Positions 7,885 through 16,707 of a stretch of DNA of 30,159 nucleotides are shown one piece after another. The notes beneath the pieces are model-generated. The model did no database searches. It saw only the letters and a program-made list of their open reading frames with translations, and had not been told where the DNA came from. Source of the stretch: UMGS1002 sp964570825. GTDB taxonomy: Bacteria; Bacillota; Clostridia; Oscillospirales; CAG-272. The stretch spans positions 1 through 30,159 of the forward strand of contig CAZMZJ010000020.1 of assembly GCA_964570825.1 (NCBI GenBank), written 5' to 3'. The translations under genes and the position numbers were made by a program. Numbering within the stretch: position 1 is the first letter of the stretch; every line of letters starts with the position of its first letter.

Positions 7885-9279
7885 ATGAACAACAGCAGCC
7901 CGCCCCGCCGCCGCAATATTTATCCCGGCTCGCGGAAAAAATTCCCCGGCGAATCGTCCGAAATCCATCCGGCCGATAATTCAAACAACATAAAGGGCGA
8001 CGGGATAGCCGAACCCCGCATATCTCCCCGCCGCGTCAACCCGATTGAGGCGGCGAGACGGAAAAAAGAAAGAAAACTGCTCACCTATTTTTCGGTTGCT
8101 GCGATTCTTATTGTCGCGGCAATAATCGCTTTTATCGCGAAGGCCTGCGGAATTAAAGAAAATAAAAACGATTTCACGGTCGTTATGGAATCAAAGGCAA
8201 CTGTGCCATATACTGATACGGTGAGAAACGGCACGGTATATCTGAACGCTTTCGACCTTGCGTATTTCTGCGAGATGACGGTTTCCGGCAGCTATGACGA
8301 GCTTAAGCTCAGCTCAGACTCGGGCGCATATGCGGTTTTTGTTCCGGGCAGCAGCACGGCCTCCGTCAACGGCACTGACCTTCTGATGCCGGCTCCCGCG
8401 GTTCTTGACGGCGGCAAGCTCTGGCTTCCCTGCGATTTCATCAGTTCGACTTTCGTAGGGATCACCGTAACTGTCGACCGCAAAATCAACAAAATCACCG
8501 TCATACGCACAAAGCTTGAAGGAAGCACCGACGAAAAACCTCTTTACGCCAATATCACATTCACCGTCGCAAATCTCCCGGTTGTTTCCGAGGACAAGAT
8601 AAAAAAACAGATAGAATCATATACGTTCCTCACAGATATAAGCGGCTATTCAAAATATCTGAATCCCTCTGACGACAGCCGTTATCTCTTACTTGTCAAC
8701 AAATCCAACCCCCTCGGCTCCGATTATGTCCCAGCTCCCCTTGTCAGCATCAGTACGGCGATAACTCTTTACGGGGGCGATATGCAGCTTGAGGAAACAG
8801 CCGAGAAGGCGCTCGAAGCAATGTTCGCCGAAATGCGCGCCGCAGGATACAACGATATTTTCGTTTCAAGCGGTTACCGCTCGTATTCCAAACAGTCGGT
8901 GCTTTTCAACACCTACATCAACAAGGAGATGGAAGCCGACAAGTCGCTGACTCTCGCACAGGCGATTGAAAAAGTCAAAAAATACTCGGCTGTCGCAGGC
9001 ACAAGCGAGCATCAGAGCGGGCTTTGCGTCGACCTTATCAGCTCATCTATGAAAGACCTTGACCTGACTTTCGCGCAAAATCCCGCCTTCAAATGGCTTA
9101 AGGAAAACGCTTATAAGTTCGGCTTTATTCTCCGCTACCCGGATGATAAAGTCACAACCACAGGATATAATTTCGAGCCCTGGCACTTCCGATTCGTCGG
9201 GCAGTACCACGCCGCCGCGATGCGGCAGTCGGGCTTATGCCTTGAGGAATATGTTTACGCGCTGAACCACCCCAACTGA
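7885..9279 (+). CDS. membrane-anchored D,D-carboxypeptidase, VanY type (peptidase M15B)
   Basis: Cell-wall zinc peptidase that trims the terminal D-Ala from peptidoglycan precursors or muropeptides. A 64-residue basic, proline-rich cytosolic tail leads into one membrane helix (about 65-88). An extracellular segment at about 105-210 resembles the copper-amine-oxidase N-terminal-like stalk found in Clostridia wall proteins. The M15B domain follows: SSGYRSY (328-334), SEHQSGLCVDL with H376 and D383, and EPWHFRFVG with E431 and H434. All expected zinc and catalytic residues are present, so it should be active. Total 464 residues, longer than simple VanY because of the tail and stalk. AAGG lies about 10 bases upstream of the ATG. 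No vanS/vanR or resistance genes are nearby, so this is a housekeeping wall enzyme. Confidence 0.9.
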   Translation: MNNSSPPRRRNIYPGSRKKFPGESSEIHPADNSNNIKGDGIAEPRISPRRVNPIEAARRKKERKLLTYFSVAAILIVAAIIAFIAKACGIKENKNDFTVVMESKATVPYTDTVRNGTVYLNAFDLAYFCEMTVSGSYDELKLSSDSGAYAVFVPGSSTASVNGTDLLMPAPAVLDGGKLWLPCDFISSTFVGITVTVDRKINKITVIRTKLEGSTDEKPLYANITFTVANLPVVSEDKIKKQIESYTFLTDISGYSKYLNPSDDSRYLLLVNKSNPLGSDYVPAPLVSISTAITLYGGDMQLEETAEKALEAMFAEMRAAGYNDIFVSSGYRSYSKQSVLFNTYINKEMEADKSLTLAQAIEKVKKYSAVAGTSEHQSGLCVDLISSSMKDLDLTFAQNPAFKWLKENAYKFGFILRYPDDKVTTTGYNFEPWHFRFVGQYHAAAMRQSGLCLEEYVYALNHPN

Positions 9280-9333
9280 TGCTTCCGCTTAACGGCGTAA
9301 GTATAAATATCATTTTTGAAAGGAGGTTAACAT

Positions 9334-10005
9334 ATGCAGGACGTAACAGTAAACGCGCTGCTCGACACAACGCACACAATTGCCGCCCCTCTTTTTGAAG
9401 GCTATTCTTTCGCGTGGGAAGTGCTGCCGAAAATCAAAGCCTTCGTTGTTTCTCTGGGCATGACTCTCGACGGAAATCAATACAACCACCCGTCGGAAAA
9501 TGTCTGGATTTCAAAAAGCGCCACGGTTGCACCCACAGCTTCGATTTCAGGACCGGCTATTATCTGCGCGGGGGCTGAAATAAGGCATTGCGCGTATATC
9601 CGCGGAAGTGTGATTGTCGGAGAGGGTGCCGTCGTCGGCAATTCATGCGAGCTCAAAAACTGTATACTCTTTGACAGAGTCCAGGTGCCGCATTTCAATT
9701 ACGTAGGCGACTCGATACTCGGCTACCTTGCCCATATGGGCGCGGGAGCTATCACCTCGAATGTAAAGAGCGACAAGTCACTTGTAAGCGTGCACGACGA
9801 CGGGATAGACATCGAAACCGGACTGAAAAAGTTCGGCGCGATAGTCGGAGATATGGCGGAAATCGGCTGCAACTGCGTTCTCAACCCCGGAACCATTGTC
9901 GGCAGGAACAGCAACATCTATCCGCTTACCTCTGTGCGCGGAGTTGTCCCGCCCGACAGCATTATGAAAGGCAGGGGAAACATCGTCAGAAAACAATGTC
10001 CTTAA
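9334..10005 (+). CDS. left-handed beta-helix protein, GlmU C-terminal-like
   Basis: A 223-residue protein dominated by hexapeptide repeats of the left-handed beta-helix fold (for example ISGPAIICAGAEI, VIVGEGAVVG, CVLNPGTIVG, residues about 60-215). This is the fold of the acetyltransferase half of GlmU and related sugar-nucleotide enzymes. The N-terminal nucleotidyltransferase half of a real GlmU (about 450 residues) is absent, so it cannot be a complete bifunctional GlmU. Annotation pipelines often call such proteins UDP-GlcNAc pyrophosphorylase, which the length does not support. A perfect AAAGGAGG lies seven bases before the ATG. Its position just before glmS suggests an amino-sugar role, which is inference. 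Confidence 0.82.
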   Translation: MQDVTVNALLDTTHTIAAPLFEGYSFAWEVLPKIKAFVVSLGMTLDGNQYNHPSENVWISKSATVAPTASISGPAIICAGAEIRHCAYIRGSVIVGEGAVVGNSCELKNCILFDRVQVPHFNYVGDSILGYLAHMGAGAITSNVKSDKSLVSVHDDGIDIETGLKKFGAIVGDMAEIGCNCVLNPGTIVGRNSNIYPLTSVRGVVPPDSIMKGRGNIVRKQCP

Positions 10006-10084
10006 ACCCTCTCATCTTTCGTCTCGTCTTTCTCGACTTTCTCGCCTTTCTCGCCGGCAGGCAGATTCCTGCCGGAAGCATTCG
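10006..10084 (+). terminator. hairpin and 9-bp repeats between the beta-helix gene and the ribozyme
   Basis: Three 9-base units ending in CTTTCTCG run head to tail at 10027-10053, differing only in the first base. They are followed at once by a strong stem CCGGCAGG / CCTGCCGG (10054-10061 and 10068-10075). The stem may end the upstream transcript, but the following sequence is not a clean T-tract, so read-through into the glmS leader is possible. Confidence 0.45.
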
Positions 10085-10225
10085 TTATTTGTAAGCATAG
10101 CGCCAGACCGTGCTTTTTGCACGGTTAACGAGGAACGGGATTTATCGAAGCATTCGGCGGATATCCCGTCGGCAGAGAAAACTGCCGCAGACTACAGCCA
10201 AATATGCGGGCAACCGCAAAACAGA
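10085..10225 (+). ncRNA. glmS ribozyme-riboswitch
   Basis: Self-cleaving RNA activated by glucosamine-6-phosphate, found in the leader of glmS in Bacillota. Conserved blocks appear in order: AGCGCCAGA (from 10099), a short P2 stem CCGTGC-TTTT-GCACGG, TTAACGAGG, TTTATCGA, TTCGGCGGAT, and a downstream AATATGCGGG-CAACCGCAAAA element of the P3/P4 region. By comparison with B. subtilis the cut should fall between A10099 and G10100. When the amino sugar is plentiful, cleavage exposes the glmS mRNA to decay, giving feedback control. The gap from the ribozyme core to the glmS start codon is about 125 bases. Confidence 0.95.
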
Positions 10226-10352
10226 TGGCAGCCAAACTCCCACACATGGTGCGTTGTTCCGGCAAAGTTCTGTGATACCATAGCCATACATATACGGCAA
10301 ATGTTTTTGTTCACCTTTCATTGCCGTGATAATGACACCGGAAAGGCTTTAT

Positions 10353-12185
10353 ATGTGCGGAATAATCGGTTATACCGGAAAAGATACCTGCATCCCAATT
10401 CTTATAGAAGGCCTCTCATCCCTTGAATATCGGGGATATGACTCGGCCGGCGTAGCCGTTCAGCAGAACGGCGGGTTAAAATCGGTTAAGGCTAAAGGAC
10501 GGCTTTCACATCTTGCTGAAATTATAGATTCAAGAAACGACCTCGTATCAAACTGCGGCATCGGACATACCCGCTGGGCAACCCACGGCGAGCCTTCGGA
10601 CCGTAACTCGCATCCTCATCTTACAGAAAAGCTTGCGCTCGTTCACAACGGAATTATCGAAAATTACGCCGAAATCGAAGAAATGCTTTCAATTCAAGGC
10701 TATATCTTCGATTCCGAAACCGACACCGAACGGGCGGCTAAGCTGATTGATTTATATTATAAAAAAACAGGCAGCCCGGTTAAAGCGCTTTTCAAAGCGG
10801 CAAACCTGCTTCGCGGCTCGTATGCTTTCGGCGTGATTTTCTCCGACGTCCCCGGAAAAATCTACGCTATGAGAAAGGACAGCCCGCTTATCGTCGCCAG
10901 GTCGTCGAGCGGCGGACTTATCGCCTCGGATATCCCGGCAATACTAAAACATACTAAAAAATATTACCGCCTTGCGGAGGGCGTGGTCGCGGAGCTGAAC
11001 GGCAACCTTATCAGCTTCTACGATAAAGAGCTGCGCTTAATCGACCTGCCCGCCGAGGAGGTTGACTGGGACGTTTCGCAGGCGCAGCGCGGCGGCTACC
11101 CGCACTTTATGATAAAGGAAATAAACGAGGAACCCGAAGCGCTGCGCAAAACAATCACCCCGAGGATAGTCAACGGACTTCCTCGCTTCGGCGTAAAGGA
11201 GCTTGACGGAGACTTTTTTTCAAAGTTTGAGGGAATCCACATAATCGCCTGCGGAACCGCGATGCACGCCGGACTTATCGGCAAAACCATCATCGAAAAA
11301 CTTGCGCGCGTTCCTGTCAATGTTGAAATCGCAAGCGAGTTTAGATACCGCGATCCGATACTGCGCAAAAACGATCTTGTGATCCTCATATCCCAGTCCG
11401 GCGAAACCGCAGACACCCTGGCCGCCCTGCGCCACGCCAAAGCCAACGGCGTCTATACGCTTGCAATCGTCAATGTTGTCGGTTCCTCTGTCGCCCGCGA
11501 GGCAGACAGCGTTATCTACACATGGGCAGGCCCCGAAATCGCCGTCGCCAGCACCAAGGCATACAGTGTCCAGATATCGATCCTTTATCTCTTCGCGCTG
11601 CGCCTCGCGCTTCTGAGCGGTAAAATGAGCGAGGACGAAGTACGCGAGGTCTGCCGCAAAATGCTTGAAGAAATCCCCTCAGCCGTCGCAAAAGTGCTCT
11701 CCATGAGCGATAAGATCCGTTCAATCGCTCGCGACTATATGATGGCGGAGCATCTGTTTTATATCGGACGCGGCATCGACTACGACCTGTGCGTCGAAGG
11801 CTCGCTCAAGCTCAAGGAAATTTCATATATCCACAGCGAGGCATACGCCTCCGGCGAACTCAAGCACGGCACAATATCTTTAATAACCGAAGGAGTGCCT
11901 GTCGTCGCGCTCACCACAGCGCCGCACGTCTGCGAGAAAACCATCTCGGGCATCCGCGAGGTAATGTCACGCGGGGCGCGCGTTCTCTCCGTCGCCTCCG
12001 AATCCCTGGCGGCGAAATATCAGATACCCTGCAAGGATCAGATTATACTTCCCGATATAGATGAACTGCTCACCCCCTTCCCCGCCGCAGCCGTCTTTCA
12101 GCTCTTCGCCTATCATATGTCGTCCCTTAAGGGATATGACGTCGATAAGCCCCGCAACCTCGCAAAATCGGTTACGGTAGAATAA
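10353..12185 (+). CDS. glmS: glutamine--fructose-6-phosphate aminotransferase (isomerizing)
   Basis: Makes glucosamine-6-phosphate from fructose-6-phosphate and glutamine, the entry step to peptidoglycan amino sugars. The mature N-terminus must be Cys: the ATG at 10353 is directly followed by CGIIGYTG, the catalytic class II glutaminase start, with AAAGG eight bases upstream. An earlier in-frame ATG at 10326 would bury this cysteine and is rejected. The glutaminase domain covers about 1-240 (HTRWATHGEPS, NGIIENY); two SIS sugar isomerase domains follow (IACGTAMHAG, ISQSGETADT, GRGIDYDLCVEGSLKLKE), ending in the typical PRNLAKSVTVE. It encodes 610 residues, standard for the family. It is controlled by the ribozyme upstream. 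Confidence 0.98.
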   Translation: MCGIIGYTGKDTCIPILIEGLSSLEYRGYDSAGVAVQQNGGLKSVKAKGRLSHLAEIIDSRNDLVSNCGIGHTRWATHGEPSDRNSHPHLTEKLALVHNGIIENYAEIEEMLSIQGYIFDSETDTERAAKLIDLYYKKTGSPVKALFKAANLLRGSYAFGVIFSDVPGKIYAMRKDSPLIVARSSSGGLIASDIPAILKHTKKYYRLAEGVVAELNGNLISFYDKELRLIDLPAEEVDWDVSQAQRGGYPHFMIKEINEEPEALRKTITPRIVNGLPRFGVKELDGDFFSKFEGIHIIACGTAMHAGLIGKTIIEKLARVPVNVEIASEFRYRDPILRKNDLVILISQSGETADTLAALRHAKANGVYTLAIVNVVGSSVAREADSVIYTWAGPEIAVASTKAYSVQISILYLFALRLALLSGKMSEDEVREVCRKMLEEIPSAVAKVLSMSDKIRSIARDYMMAEHLFYIGRGIDYDLCVEGSLKLKEISYIHSEAYASGELKHGTISLITEGVPVVALTTAPHVCEKTISGIREVMSRGARVLSVASESLAAKYQIPCKDQIILPDIDELLTPFPAAAVFQLFAYHMSSLKGYDVDKPRNLAKSVTVE

Positions 12186-12196
12186 GCCTTTTGATC

Positions 12197-12227
12197 AACG
12201 GGGTGATTTTGCAAGCATCACCCCGTT
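12197..12227 (+). terminator. hairpin after glmS
   Basis: Perfect 10-bp stem AACGGGGTGA / TCACCCCGTT with an 11-base loop, 12 bases after the glmS stop. No T-tract follows; the second hairpin downstream completes termination. Confidence 0.6.
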
Positions 12228-12243
12228 CGCCACCCGCTCTAAT

Positions 12244-12282
12244 AAAATAACTCACCCTTAAAATTTATGGGTGAGTTATTTT
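12244..12282. terminator. bidirectional terminator between glmS and the V-ATPase operon
   Basis: 14-bp stem AAAATAACTCACCC / GGGTGAGTTATTTT around an 11-base loop. The A and T ends of the stem serve as T-tracts in both directions, so it can end glmS on the plus strand and the V-ATPase operon on the minus strand, whose last stop lies 15 bases away. Confidence 0.9.
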
Positions 12283-12296
12283 GTTAAATATTATAT

Positions 12297-12986
12297 TCAG
12301 TTACCGTTTTCCCCGGCCGCCTCGTCGTCCTCATGGTGCTTCTCTTCAAGCTTCTTCTCAATCATCATGTCCTTGACCTTCATCAGCCGCGTGATATTCC
12401 CTCTCTCGTTCTCGTCGAGCTTCATCTTGATCGACTTCATGGTTTCAAGGTACTGAGGTATCATTATATACTCAAGCGCGTTGACGCGTCTGCGCGTCTT
12501 CTCAATCTCCTCTGCCAGAAGCTGCGCCGTTTTCTCCAGCTCCGCCATCCGCACAAGGTCCTCAAGCAGCCCAGACAGCTCACGGAGCGACGCGTCAAGC
12601 TCGCCCGATGTAAAAGCCAGACCGTAGTTGCAGGACGACGCTCCGGCATCACCGAGTATATTCATCTTAAATTCAGGCACTGTGACGCTCATGACATTCT
12701 TGTATCCCACGTCAAGCTTTGCTTCCCGCCCCGGCATTATCAGCGCTTCTGTCAGCGTCTGGGGACTCGAAACAGCGCTTGCCGCCGCAAAGCTGCGATA
12801 AACACCGGCAAGTCCCGCCTCAACCTGCGCGCGTATCATTTTATCCTCACGGACAACGTCAAGAAACTTCTTCATCAGCTCGTCCCTTTTGTCCTTGAGC
12901 AGCTTGTGGCCGCGGCGCGCAGTCGCATACCGCGCCTGTATTCTCTTTAATTCCATGCGCGTCGGATTAACTCTCAGCTGTGCCAT
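12297..12986 (-). CDS. ntpD: V-type ATP synthase subunit D
   Basis: Central rotor shaft of the V1 sector; it turns inside the A3B3 head and, with subunit F, couples ATP turnover to the membrane ring. The N-terminus (RVNPTRMELKRIQARYATARRGHKLLKDKRDEL) is the highly conserved D-subunit helix, and a second long helix near residues 150-210 (LEKTAQLLAEEIEKTRRRVNALE) completes the antiparallel coiled coil. The 229 residues end in a charged tail. It is the last gene of the operon, 106 bases after subunit B, with a small hairpin between, and is followed by the bidirectional terminator. Confidence 0.96.
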   Translation of the reverse strand: MAQLRVNPTRMELKRIQARYATARRGHKLLKDKRDELMKKFLDVVREDKMIRAQVEAGLAGVYRSFAAASAVSSPQTLTEALIMPGREAKLDVGYKNVMSVTVPEFKMNILGDAGASSCNYGLAFTSGELDASLRELSGLLEDLVRMAELEKTAQLLAEEIEKTRRRVNALEYIMIPQYLETMKSIKMKLDENERGNITRLMKVKDMMIEKKLEEKHHEDDEAAGENGN

Positions 12987-13048
12987 ATGTCTATCCTTTC
13001 ATAAGAGTTCAAAGATTACCGCGGAAAGCTCCTCATTTATCCGCATTA

Positions 13049-13066
13049 TAAGACACGGGGGTCTTA
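13049..13066 (-). promoter_or_regulatory. intercistronic hairpin between subunits B and D
   Basis: Stem TAAGAC / GTCTTA with a 6-base loop in the 106-base gap. Without a T-tract it is more likely an RNA stability or processing element than a terminator. Confidence 0.4.
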
Positions 13067-13092
13067 CACCGCGCGTCTATGCTTTATTCTTC

Positions 13093-14466
13093 TTACTTCT
13101 TCTCCCAATACTTGTCGAGCAGTGCGGGTTTGATGCGTTTCATTTCGCTTCGCGGGAGTATGCGAAGAAGCTCCCAGCCGAGGTCAAGAGTTTGCTCTAT
13201 CGAACGGTTTTCGTGGAAGCCCTGATTTATATATCTTGCCTCGAATTCGTCGGCAAATTTTGCATAAAGACGATCAACCGGTGTGAGCGCCGCCTCGCCG
13301 AGGACAACCATCAGCTCCTTTGCCTCGCGTCCGCGCGCGTAGCTCGAGAAAAGCTGGTTCATCGTGTTCGCATGGTCCTCGCGCGTTTTGCCGGCGCCGA
13401 TGCCCTTGTCCTTAAGACGCGAAAGCGAGGGCAGAACATCAACGGGAGGCATATATCCCTTGCGGTACATTTCACGCGACAGAATAATCTGGCCCTCGGT
13501 GATATATCCGGTAAGGTCGGGAATAGGATGAGTCTTGTCGTCCTCAGGCATTGTGAGAATCGGTATCATTGTGATCGAACCGTCCGAGCCCATTTTGCGC
13601 CCCGCACGCTCGTACATTGTCGCAAGGTCAGTATAGAGGTAGCCGGGATAACCGCGGCGCCCGGGGATCTCCTTGCGTGCTGCCGAAACTTCACGCAGAG
13701 CCTCTGCATAGTTTGTAATATCCGTGATGATGACCAGCACGTGCATATTACAGTCAAAGGCAAGATATTCCGCGGCGGTCAGCGCCATACGCGGTGTTGT
13801 GATGCGCTCGATAGCAGGGTCCGACGCAAGGTTCATGAAAAGAACAGTGCGCTCGATAGCGCCTGTGCGCTTAAAATCGGAAATAAAGAAGTCCGCTTCC
13901 TCATAGGTGATTCCGACAGCGGCAAAGACAACCGCAAATTTCGTGTCTGTTCCGCGGACCTTCGCCTGGCGGGCAATCTGCGCGGCAAGCTGCGCATGCG
14001 GCAGACCGGAACCCGAAAAGATAGGCAGCTTCTGACCGCGGACAAGCGTGTTGAGCCCGTCTATTGTTGAAATACCGGTCTGAATGAATTCGGAGGGATA
14101 GTATCTTGCGGCGGGGTTTATAGGTGTGCCGTTAATATCTGCCAGCTTGTCGGCAATTATGCGCGCGCCTCCGTCTATCGGCTCGCCCATACCGTTGAAA
14201 ACACGGCCCAGCATATTTTGCGAAACAGGCAGCTGGACTCCGTGTCCGGTGAATCTCACCTTGCTGTTAGAAAGGTTGATACCAGCGGCCGAGTTAAATA
14301 GCTGCACAAGGACATTCCGTCCGTTGACCTCAAGCACGCGGCAACGGCGGATTTCGCCGCCCGGAAGCTCAATTTCGCCCAGTTCGTCGTACTTTACGCC
14401 CTCGACCTGCCGGATCAGCATAAGAGGTCCGGCTACTTCCTCAATCGTTCTGTATTCTCTTATCAT
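13093..14466 (-). CDS. ntpB: V-type ATP synthase subunit B
   Basis: Non-catalytic nucleotide-site subunit of the A3B3 head. It begins IREYRTIEEVAGPLMLI, typical of B subunits. Where catalytic subunits have a P-loop it carries SGSGLPHAQLAAQIARQA (residues 151-168), the hallmark of V/A-type B. Further conserved blocks are FAAVGITYEEADFF and the GRKMGSDGSITMIPILTMPEDDKTHPIPDLTGYITEGQI run. The 457-residue length is standard. It starts 23 bases after the stop of subunit A, so translation is probably linked. Confidence 0.97.
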   Translation of the reverse strand: MIREYRTIEEVAGPLMLIRQVEGVKYDELGEIELPGGEIRRCRVLEVNGRNVLVQLFNSAAGINLSNSKVRFTGHGVQLPVSQNMLGRVFNGMGEPIDGGARIIADKLADINGTPINPAARYYPSEFIQTGISTIDGLNTLVRGQKLPIFSGSGLPHAQLAAQIARQAKVRGTDTKFAVVFAAVGITYEEADFFISDFKRTGAIERTVLFMNLASDPAIERITTPRMALTAAEYLAFDCNMHVLVIITDITNYAEALREVSAARKEIPGRRGYPGYLYTDLATMYERAGRKMGSDGSITMIPILTMPEDDKTHPIPDLTGYITEGQIILSREMYRKGYMPPVDVLPSLSRLKDKGIGAGKTREDHANTMNQLFSSYARGREAKELMVVLGEAALTPVDRLYAKFADEFEARYINQGFHENRSIEQTLDLGWELLRILPRSEMKRIKPALLDKYWEKK

Positions 14467-14489
14467 GTCGGTGATTCCTTTCCCCGCGT

Positions 14490-16262
14490 TCAGTCTTTAA
14501 CACTCTCGGCGGCTATTGCATCGAGCTCGGACGTGATCTGACGGTCTATCTTTTCAAATTCCGCCTCGTATATTTTTATCGGTATCTCCTTTGCGCGTCC
14601 GATTTTCTCGCGAACAGGCGCATCCGATATCTTTTGTATATCGGCGCCCTTCTTAATGGCGGCTCTCGCCTTGTCCTCAAACGAGAATATCAGGCGCAGC
14701 AGCGCATACTGCTTTTTGAGCGGACAGTAGCTGTCGACTTCTCCCATGGCGTCCTGCTGCAGAAAGTCCTCACGTATTGATCTCGCAACCTCAAGCGTCA
14801 GTCTGTCGTCCGCGGAAAGCGCGTCGATGCCGACCAGCTTTACGATCTCGTCGAGGTGGCTTTCCTCCTGAAGTATCTTCATACAGCGGCTTATATTGGC
14901 GTTCCAGTCTGACGCGACATTGTCCGAAAACCAGCTCTCAAGCCTGTCGCGATATAGCGAATATGAGTTGAGCCAGTTAATCGCCGGAAAATGACGGCGG
15001 TAAGCAAGCTGCGCGTCAAGTCCCCAGAAAACCTTGACGATTCGCAGCGTCGCCTGTGTCACAGGCTCGGATATATCTCCGCCCTGGGGGGAAACCGCGC
15101 CTATGGCTGACAGAGCGCCCTGCCTGTTTCCGTCGCCGAGGCAGACGACCTTTCCGGCGCGTTCATAGAACTGCGCTATTCGCGTTGTGAGGTATGCCGG
15201 ATATCCTTCCTCGCCTGGCATCTCCTCAAGCCGCCCAGACATCTCGCGCAGCGCCTCTGCCCAGCGCGAGGTAGAGTCGGCTATAACGGCGACGGCATAT
15301 CCCATATCCCTGTAATATTCCGCGATCGTTATACCCGTGTAAACCGACGCCTCACGCGCTGCCACAGGCATATCTGATGTATTAGCGATAAGAACCGTTC
15401 TCTGCAGAAGAGATTTTCCGGTCTTCGGGTCAATGATTTCGGGGAACTCGCGCAGAACGTCGGTCATCTCGTTGCCGCGCTCCCCGCAGCCGATGTAAAC
15501 AACAAGGTCGACGTCGCTCCACTTCGCAAGCTGATGCTGAACAACAGTCTTACCCGAACCGAACGGCCCGGGTATGCAGGCTGTGCCGCCGCGCGCAATC
15601 GGGAAAAGCGAGTCGATGTTGCGCTGGCCTGTGATCATAGGCTCGACCGGCGGCAGCTTTTCTTTGTAGGGACGCGCCACACGAACCGGCCATTTCTGCA
15701 TAAGGGTAATATTTTCAACCGTGCCGTCGGACAGTTTGATTCGTCCGATGGTATCTGTAACAGTATAATCGCCCGAATTAAGTTCAATAATGACGCCGCT
15801 CTTTTTTGGCGGAACCATTATTATATGCAGCATGACCTCGGTCTCGTGGACATATCCGTAAACGTCGCCGCCCGACACCTTGTCTCCCGCTTTTTTTGCG
15901 GCTTCAAAACGCCACTTTTTTGTCCTGTCAAGCGCCGGCTCGTCAACTCCGCGCGCAAGGTTTGAGCCGATTTTTTGTCTCATCACCTCAAGCGGACGCT
16001 GTATGCCGTCGTAAATGTTTGTGATAAGTCCCGGCCCGAGCTCAACCGAAAGAGGTGCTCCGGTCGATATAACCTTATCCCCGCGGCCGATGCCCGCGGT
16101 TTCCTCATAAACCTGAATGGATGCACGGTCTGCGTGCATTTCGATTATCTCGCCAATAAGCCCCTTTTCGCCAACGCGTACAACGTCGAACATATTTGCC
16201 TCGCGCATACCCTCAGCGACGACAAGAGGGCCCGAGACTTTCAGTATTTTACCTTCAACCAT
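14490..16262 (-). CDS. ntpA: V-type ATP synthase subunit A (catalytic)
   Basis: Catalytic ATPase subunit, three copies in the V1 head. It has the P-loop GPFGSGKT (residues 232-239), GCGERGNEM and the catalytic GER motif, SRWAEALREMSGRLEEMPGEEGYPAYL, and the long non-homologous insert (about 110-200) that separates V/A-type A subunits from F-type beta. The 590-residue length matches bacterial and archaeal A subunits. A hairpin and 124 bases separate it from subunit F upstream; subunit B follows after 23 bases. The start GTG/ATG region is followed by VEGKILKVSGPLVVAEGM, as in homologues. Confidence 0.98.
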   Translation of the reverse strand: MVEGKILKVSGPLVVAEGMREANMFDVVRVGEKGLIGEIIEMHADRASIQVYEETAGIGRGDKVISTGAPLSVELGPGLITNIYDGIQRPLEVMRQKIGSNLARGVDEPALDRTKKWRFEAAKKAGDKVSGGDVYGYVHETEVMLHIIMVPPKKSGVIIELNSGDYTVTDTIGRIKLSDGTVENITLMQKWPVRVARPYKEKLPPVEPMITGQRNIDSLFPIARGGTACIPGPFGSGKTVVQHQLAKWSDVDLVVYIGCGERGNEMTDVLREFPEIIDPKTGKSLLQRTVLIANTSDMPVAAREASVYTGITIAEYYRDMGYAVAVIADSTSRWAEALREMSGRLEEMPGEEGYPAYLTTRIAQFYERAGKVVCLGDGNRQGALSAIGAVSPQGGDISEPVTQATLRIVKVFWGLDAQLAYRRHFPAINWLNSYSLYRDRLESWFSDNVASDWNANISRCMKILQEESHLDEIVKLVGIDALSADDRLTLEVARSIREDFLQQDAMGEVDSYCPLKKQYALLRLIFSFEDKARAAIKKGADIQKISDAPVREKIGRAKEIPIKIYEAEFEKIDRQITSELDAIAAESVKD

Positions 16263-16350
16263 AATCCTTCCATTCCTTTCATGAGTGCTGATGTATCGAT
16301 GCTTTACCGCATGAATTATTCCACTTTCGCACCGACAGATTTGTTTTACA

Positions 16351-16369
16351 GCCGCGCCTAATGCGCGGC
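16351..16369 (-). promoter_or_regulatory. GC-rich hairpin between subunits F and A
   Basis: Perfect 7-bp stem GCCGCGC / GCGCGGC with a 5-base loop, 17 bases after the F stop and about 90 before the A start. No T-tract follows on the minus strand. Possibly a 5' stabilising or processing structure for the highly expressed A-B mRNA. Confidence 0.5.
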
Positions 16370-16386
16370 AACAGACTTTTTCGATT

Positions 16387-16707
16387 TTACTCCTTGAAAA
16401 TTATATCTGTTCCGACTGCGCGCTCAACAGCGCTCTTTATCTCCGATAGGCCGTATCCGGTGCTTCCGGTATATCCGGGAACCGATATTATAGCAGGCAG
16501 CGGATTATCGCGGTAGCGCGCCATATCCCCTGCGATTTTTTCGGCAAAATTCTCTGTTACGAATATTACCGCGTATTCGCCGCTTTTTACCAGAGCGTGA
16601 AGCGTTTTAGCGGCGTCATCGGCGCCTGCCGCCTCGTAAACCGAAAACCCGAGCGACATGAAACCCAGAACGCTGTCTCTTTCGCCGATTATTCCGATTT
16701 TATACAT
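16387..16707 (-). CDS. V-type ATP synthase subunit F
   Basis: Small central-stalk subunit that binds D. The 106-residue protein starts MYKIGIIGERDSVLGFMSLGFSVY, the canonical F-subunit opening, and ends with the usual FVTE...IPGY/EIKSAVERAVG pattern. The frame is open further upstream, but this start overlaps the end of subunit C by 8 bases (ATGTATGTATAA), a coupling seen in many such operons. The E. hirae gene for this subunit is called ntpG, so no symbol is given to avoid confusion. Confidence 0.92.
   Translation of the reverse strand: MYKIGIIGERDSVLGFMSLGFSVYEAAGADDAAKTLHALVKSGEYAVIFVTENFAEKIAGDMARYRDNPLPAIISVPGYTGSTGYGLSEIKSAVERAVGTDIIFKE

Noticed and set aside
7885..9279. Vancomycin resistance locus
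   Set aside because: Only a VanY-type peptidase is present. There is no vanH, vanA-type ligase, vanX or two-component system, so it is an ordinary wall enzyme.
10326..10352. Upstream start of glmS
   Set aside because: It would add nine residues ahead of the catalytic cysteine that must be residue 1 after Met removal.
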